A stretch of DNA of 64,000 nucleotides, taken from assembly GCA_965216515.1 (NCBI GenBank), contig OZ244173.1, positions 248,001-312,000 of the forward strand, given 5' to 3'. The position numbers and the translations under genes are program-made. The notes under the pieces were generated by a model, which did no database searches, was not told the origin of the DNA, and saw only the letters and a program-made list of their open reading frames with translations. Origin of the DNA: CAXMRP01 sp965216515 (GTDB lineage Bacteria > Pseudomonadota > Alphaproteobacteria > Rhizobiales > Afifellaceae). Shown one piece after another: positions 61,646 to 64,000 of this stretch (position 1 is the stretch's first letter; each line of letters starts with the position of its first letter).

Positions 61646-62335
61646 ATGTCGGATGACAGGAAGCGAAGCGCCGCACTGGCTGCGCTGGAGCATGTGGAAG
61701 AGGGGATGCGGCTCGGTCTCGGCACCGGATCGACCGCCGCCTGCTTTGTCGAGGCGCTCGGTCAACGGGTCCGTGATGGCCTGGCCGTGACCGGTGTTCC
61801 CACATCGGCGCAGACCCGTGACCTCGCGATCCGTTGCCGCATACCGTTGACCGATCTCCACGCCACCCCCGAACTGGACCTGGCCATTGATGGCGCCGAC
61901 GAAATCGGCCCCGGCCTTGGATTGATCAAGGGCGGCGGCGGGGCATTGTTGCGGGAGAAGATTGTCGCATCGGCCTCCGCTCGCATGATTGTGATTGCCG
62001 ACGACAGCAAGCTTGTCGAAAGGCTGGGCGAGTTTCCCCTGCCGGTGGAAGTCGTGCCGTTTGCCGGACGCGCCATCGTTCGATCCATCGGTCGTGCCGT
62101 ATCCGAACTCGGCTTGAAACCACGGATCGAGCAACGTATGGGGCCGGGCGGACCGTTTGTCAGCGATGAAGGCAACCACATTCTTGACATATCCTGCGGT
62201 CCTATACCCGATCCCGATATACTGGCATCGCGCCTTTCCGGGCTGGCCGGGGTCGTCGAACATGGTCTGTTTCTCGGCATGGCGGAATCGGCGATCGTGG
62301 CCGGACCGGATGGCCTTGTGCGGATCGAGGCGTGA
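61646..62335 (+). CDS. rpiA: Ribose-5-phosphate isomerase A
   Basis: A 229-residue enzyme of the pentose phosphate pathway that interconverts ribose 5-phosphate and ribulose 5-phosphate. Motifs are MRLGLGTGSTAACFVEAL, the catalytic DLAIDGADEIGP, KGGGGALLREKIVA and EVVPFAGRAIVRS. ATG 61646 (MSDDRKRS) matches the family; the in-frame 61448 start would lie far upstream in the divergent promoter region. The start has only a modest ribosome site. Confidence 0.95.
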   Translation: MSDDRKRSAALAALEHVEEGMRLGLGTGSTAACFVEALGQRVRDGLAVTGVPTSAQTRDLAIRCRIPLTDLHATPELDLAIDGADEIGPGLGLIKGGGGALLREKIVASASARMIVIADDSKLVERLGEFPLPVEVVPFAGRAIVRSIGRAVSELGLKPRIEQRMGPGGPFVSDEGNHILDISCGPIPDPDILASRLSGLAGVVEHGLFLGMAESAIVAGPDGLVRIEA

Positions 62336-62402
62336 CGGAAACAAGCAAATCCGCTAACCACTCGACGGATGAACCGGCCAATGGCCGTCAGGAGAGAAAA
62401 TC

Positions 62403-62939
62403 ATGGTTCGTATTGTAACCGCCGCACTGATTGCTGCGGCAACCGCGTTCGCCACATCCTTGAACGCCGTGGCCCAGGAGCCCGATTTGCAGGCGCTGGA
62501 GCTTGCAAACGAAATTATGGCCTTGAACGGTACGCAGGATGCGATGAATGAGATCCTCCCCAATGTCGCCGATGCCGCCAAGACTACCCTTATTCGGACC
62601 AATCCGCAGATGCAGCTAGGGATAATCGAGATTGTCGATCGAAATGCGCTTGAACTGGTTGAGCGCCGCCGCGATCTCGACGCCCGAATCACCCGGTTGT
62701 GGACCCAGGCGTTCACGAAAGAGGAATTGCAGGAGATCGTGGCCTTCTACAAGACCCCGACAGGCAGGAAATTTGCCGACCGGCAGCCGCTGATCGCACC
62801 TGCGCAGGTGCGCATCGCCGGTGAGTGGTCCAACGAAATCTCCGAGGAACTGGCGCGCCGCGTCCAGGAAGAATTGCGGCTGATGGCCGCTGCCGAACGC
62901 AAGCGCCTGGAAGCCGGGCCATCCAAGCCCAAACAGTAG
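62403..62939 (+). CDS. Exported DUF2059 protein
   Basis: A 178-residue protein with a signal peptide (TAALIAAATAFATSLNAVA) and a helical DUF2059 domain (TKEELQEIVAFYKTPTGRKFADR is the core pattern, here near residues 100-125). Family function is unknown; members are periplasmic. AGGAGAG lies 8 bases before ATG 62403. It follows rpiA by 67 bases and precedes the reductase by 11 bases, an arrangement (rpiA, DUF2059, glutathione reductase) that I recall from alphaproteobacteria. Confidence 0.88.
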   Translation: MVRIVTAALIAAATAFATSLNAVAQEPDLQALELANEIMALNGTQDAMNEILPNVADAAKTTLIRTNPQMQLGIIEIVDRNALELVERRRDLDARITRLWTQAFTKEELQEIVAFYKTPTGRKFADRQPLIAPAQVRIAGEWSNEISEELARRVQEELRLMAAAERKRLEAGPSKPKQ

Positions 62940-62950
62940 CGGCCGGCGCC

Positions 62951-64000
62951 GTGGCCCGGTTCGACTATGATCTTTTCGTCATCGGGGCAGGTTCCGGTGG
63001 CGTTCGCGCCGCGCGTCTGGCGGCCGGCGCCGGCGCCCGTGTTGCGGTCGCCGAGGAAGATCGCGTTGGCGGAACATGCGTCATCCGCGGCTGCGTACCG
63101 AAAAAGCTGTTCGTATATGCATCCCAGTTTTCCGAAACCTTCAGCGAAGCAGGCGGATTCGGCTGGAACGTCGGCGTGCCGGTATTTGACTGGCCGACGT
63201 TGAAAGCCAACAAGGATAGAGAGATCGCCCGGCTCGAGGCGGCCTACCGGCACAACCTGGACCGCGCCGGCGTCGAGATAATCGATTCCCGCGCCGAGTT
63301 GGCCGGGCCGCAGCAGATCAGGCTGGTCGCCCAGGACCGGACCGTCACCGCCGAGCGCGTGCTGATAGCGACCGGCGGCAGGGCCAACAGCCATCCCGCG
63401 CTGCCGGGCCACGAACTGTGCATCACCTCCAGGGAAGCCTTTGATCTGGAGCGGCTGCCCGGACGCATTCTTATCGAGGGCGGCGGTTACATCGCCATCG
63501 AGTTTGCAGGGATATTCAACGGTCTCGGCGTCGAGACCACGATTGTATATCGCGGGATGGAGGTTTTATCTCGTTTTGATAATGACTTGAGAAAGCGTAT
63601 TCACAAGGAATATGAACAAAATGGCATAACGATCCGGTGCCATCAGGTTGTGGAGCGCGTGGAACGCCGGAATGGCGGGCTGCATGTCGATTTGTCCGGC
63701 GGCGAGAGCCTGGACACCGATCTGGTCATGCTGGCAGTCGGCCGGGTGCCGAACACAGCGGGTTTGGGGCTGGAATCGGTTGGCCTTGAAGCGGACCGCA
63801 AGGAAGCCATTCCGGTCGATGCGTTCTCCAAAACGGCGATCGACAACATTTGGGCAATTGGCGATGTGACCGACCGCATGCAGCTTACGCCGGTGGCGAT
63901 CCACGAGGCCATGTGCTTCGTCCAGACGGAGTTCTGCGGCAATCCCACCCGACCGGACTACGATTCGGTGCCGACCGCGGTGTTTTCGCAGCCGGAGATC
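62951..64000 (+). CDS. gor: Glutathione-disulfide reductase, 3' truncated by window edge
   Basis: The first 350 residues of an NADPH-flavin disulfide reductase. GTG 62951 (reads MARFDYDLFVIGAGSGGV) begins the FAD motif. The redox-active pair is GTCVIRGCVPKKL, VIRGC being usual in alphaproteobacterial glutathione reductases. A second FAD motif is seen in TDNIWAIGDVTD-type order (here AIDNIWAIGDVTDR), and the NADP-binding loop has RILIEGGGYIAIEFA. The dimerisation domain and active-site His lie beyond the window. The pairing with GST genes elsewhere is incidental. Confidence 0.93.
   Translation, partial: MARFDYDLFVIGAGSGGVRAARLAAGAGARVAVAEEDRVGGTCVIRGCVPKKLFVYASQFSETFSEAGGFGWNVGVPVFDWPTLKANKDREIARLEAAYRHNLDRAGVEIIDSRAELAGPQQIRLVAQDRTVTAERVLIATGGRANSHPALPGHELCITSREAFDLERLPGRILIEGGGYIAIEFAGIFNGLGVETTIVYRGMEVLSRFDNDLRKRIHKEYEQNGITIRCHQVVERVERRNGGLHVDLSGGESLDTDLVMLAVGRVPNTAGLGLESVGLEADRKEAIPVDAFSKTAIDNIWAIGDVTDRMQLTPVAIHEAMCFVQTEFCGNPTRPDYDSVPTAVFSQPEI

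Overview
The window is 64 kb of compact, high-GC bacterial DNA that fits an alphaproteobacterium, most likely near the Rhizobiales/Rhodospirillales. Supporting signs are vitamin B6-degradation enzymes very like those of Mesorhizobium loti, a membrane-anchored retropepsin-like protease, many TRAP and ABC uptake systems, GTG/TTG starts with clear Shine-Dalgarno sites, and ATGA-type overlaps. About 65 protein genes and one tRNA gene can be supported. No insertion sequence, prophage or CRISPR array is visible.

Layout: (1) 1-5375, rightward: the end of a sugar-type ABC importer with two different ATPases, an HD-like protein and a malic-enzyme homologue. (2) 5703-13100, leftward seven-gene operon: a nucleoside-type (BMP family) ABC importer followed by 4-pyridoxolactonase, pyridoxamine-pyruvate transaminase and pyridoxal 4-dehydrogenase, the upper half of vitamin B6 degradation. 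(3) 13612-23646: a leftward catabolic run (GMC oxidoreductase, gentisate-dioxygenase-like cupin, LVIVD protein, RidA, GST, 3-hydroxyacyl-CoA-dehydrogenase-like protein, TRAP transporter) with a divergent GntR/FCD regulator and repeated operator-like boxes. (4) 24342-37060, mostly housekeeping: dusA, a retropepsin-like protease, cobS/cobT, a histidine kinase, GST, a UDG-like protein, an Lrp regulator beside a MetE-like protein, an AlkD-like protein, a hydroxyacid dehydrogenase and a polar amino acid ABC importer without its ATPase. (5) 37207-43014, leftward: molybdenum cofactor genes moaA, an MFS exporter, fdhD, mobA, mobB, moeA. (6) 43132-47470: DUF971 protein, L,D-transpeptidase, aldo/keto reductase, pobA and small ORFs. 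(7) 47582-59354: a bidirectional cluster in which each arm carries an M28-peptidase-like protein, an Asp/Glu-hydantoin racemase family protein and part of one oligopeptide ABC transporter; the right arm also has an enolase-superfamily enzyme. (8) 59365-64000: quinone oxidoreductase, tRNA-Val(CAC), gph, rpiA, a DUF2059 protein and the start of glutathione reductase.

The best candidate for an undescribed system is region 7. Both M28-like proteins have His-Ser where the family has its catalytic Glu-Glu pair, and the enolase-superfamily enzyme lacks the Asp-x-Asp motif of dipeptide epimerases. Two racemase-family proteins and a transporter split between the arms suggest one pathway that imports and processes peptide-like or stereochemically unusual amino acid compounds. 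The substrate is unknown. The B6 operon with its own importer and the cupin/TRAP island with its shared operator boxes come next.
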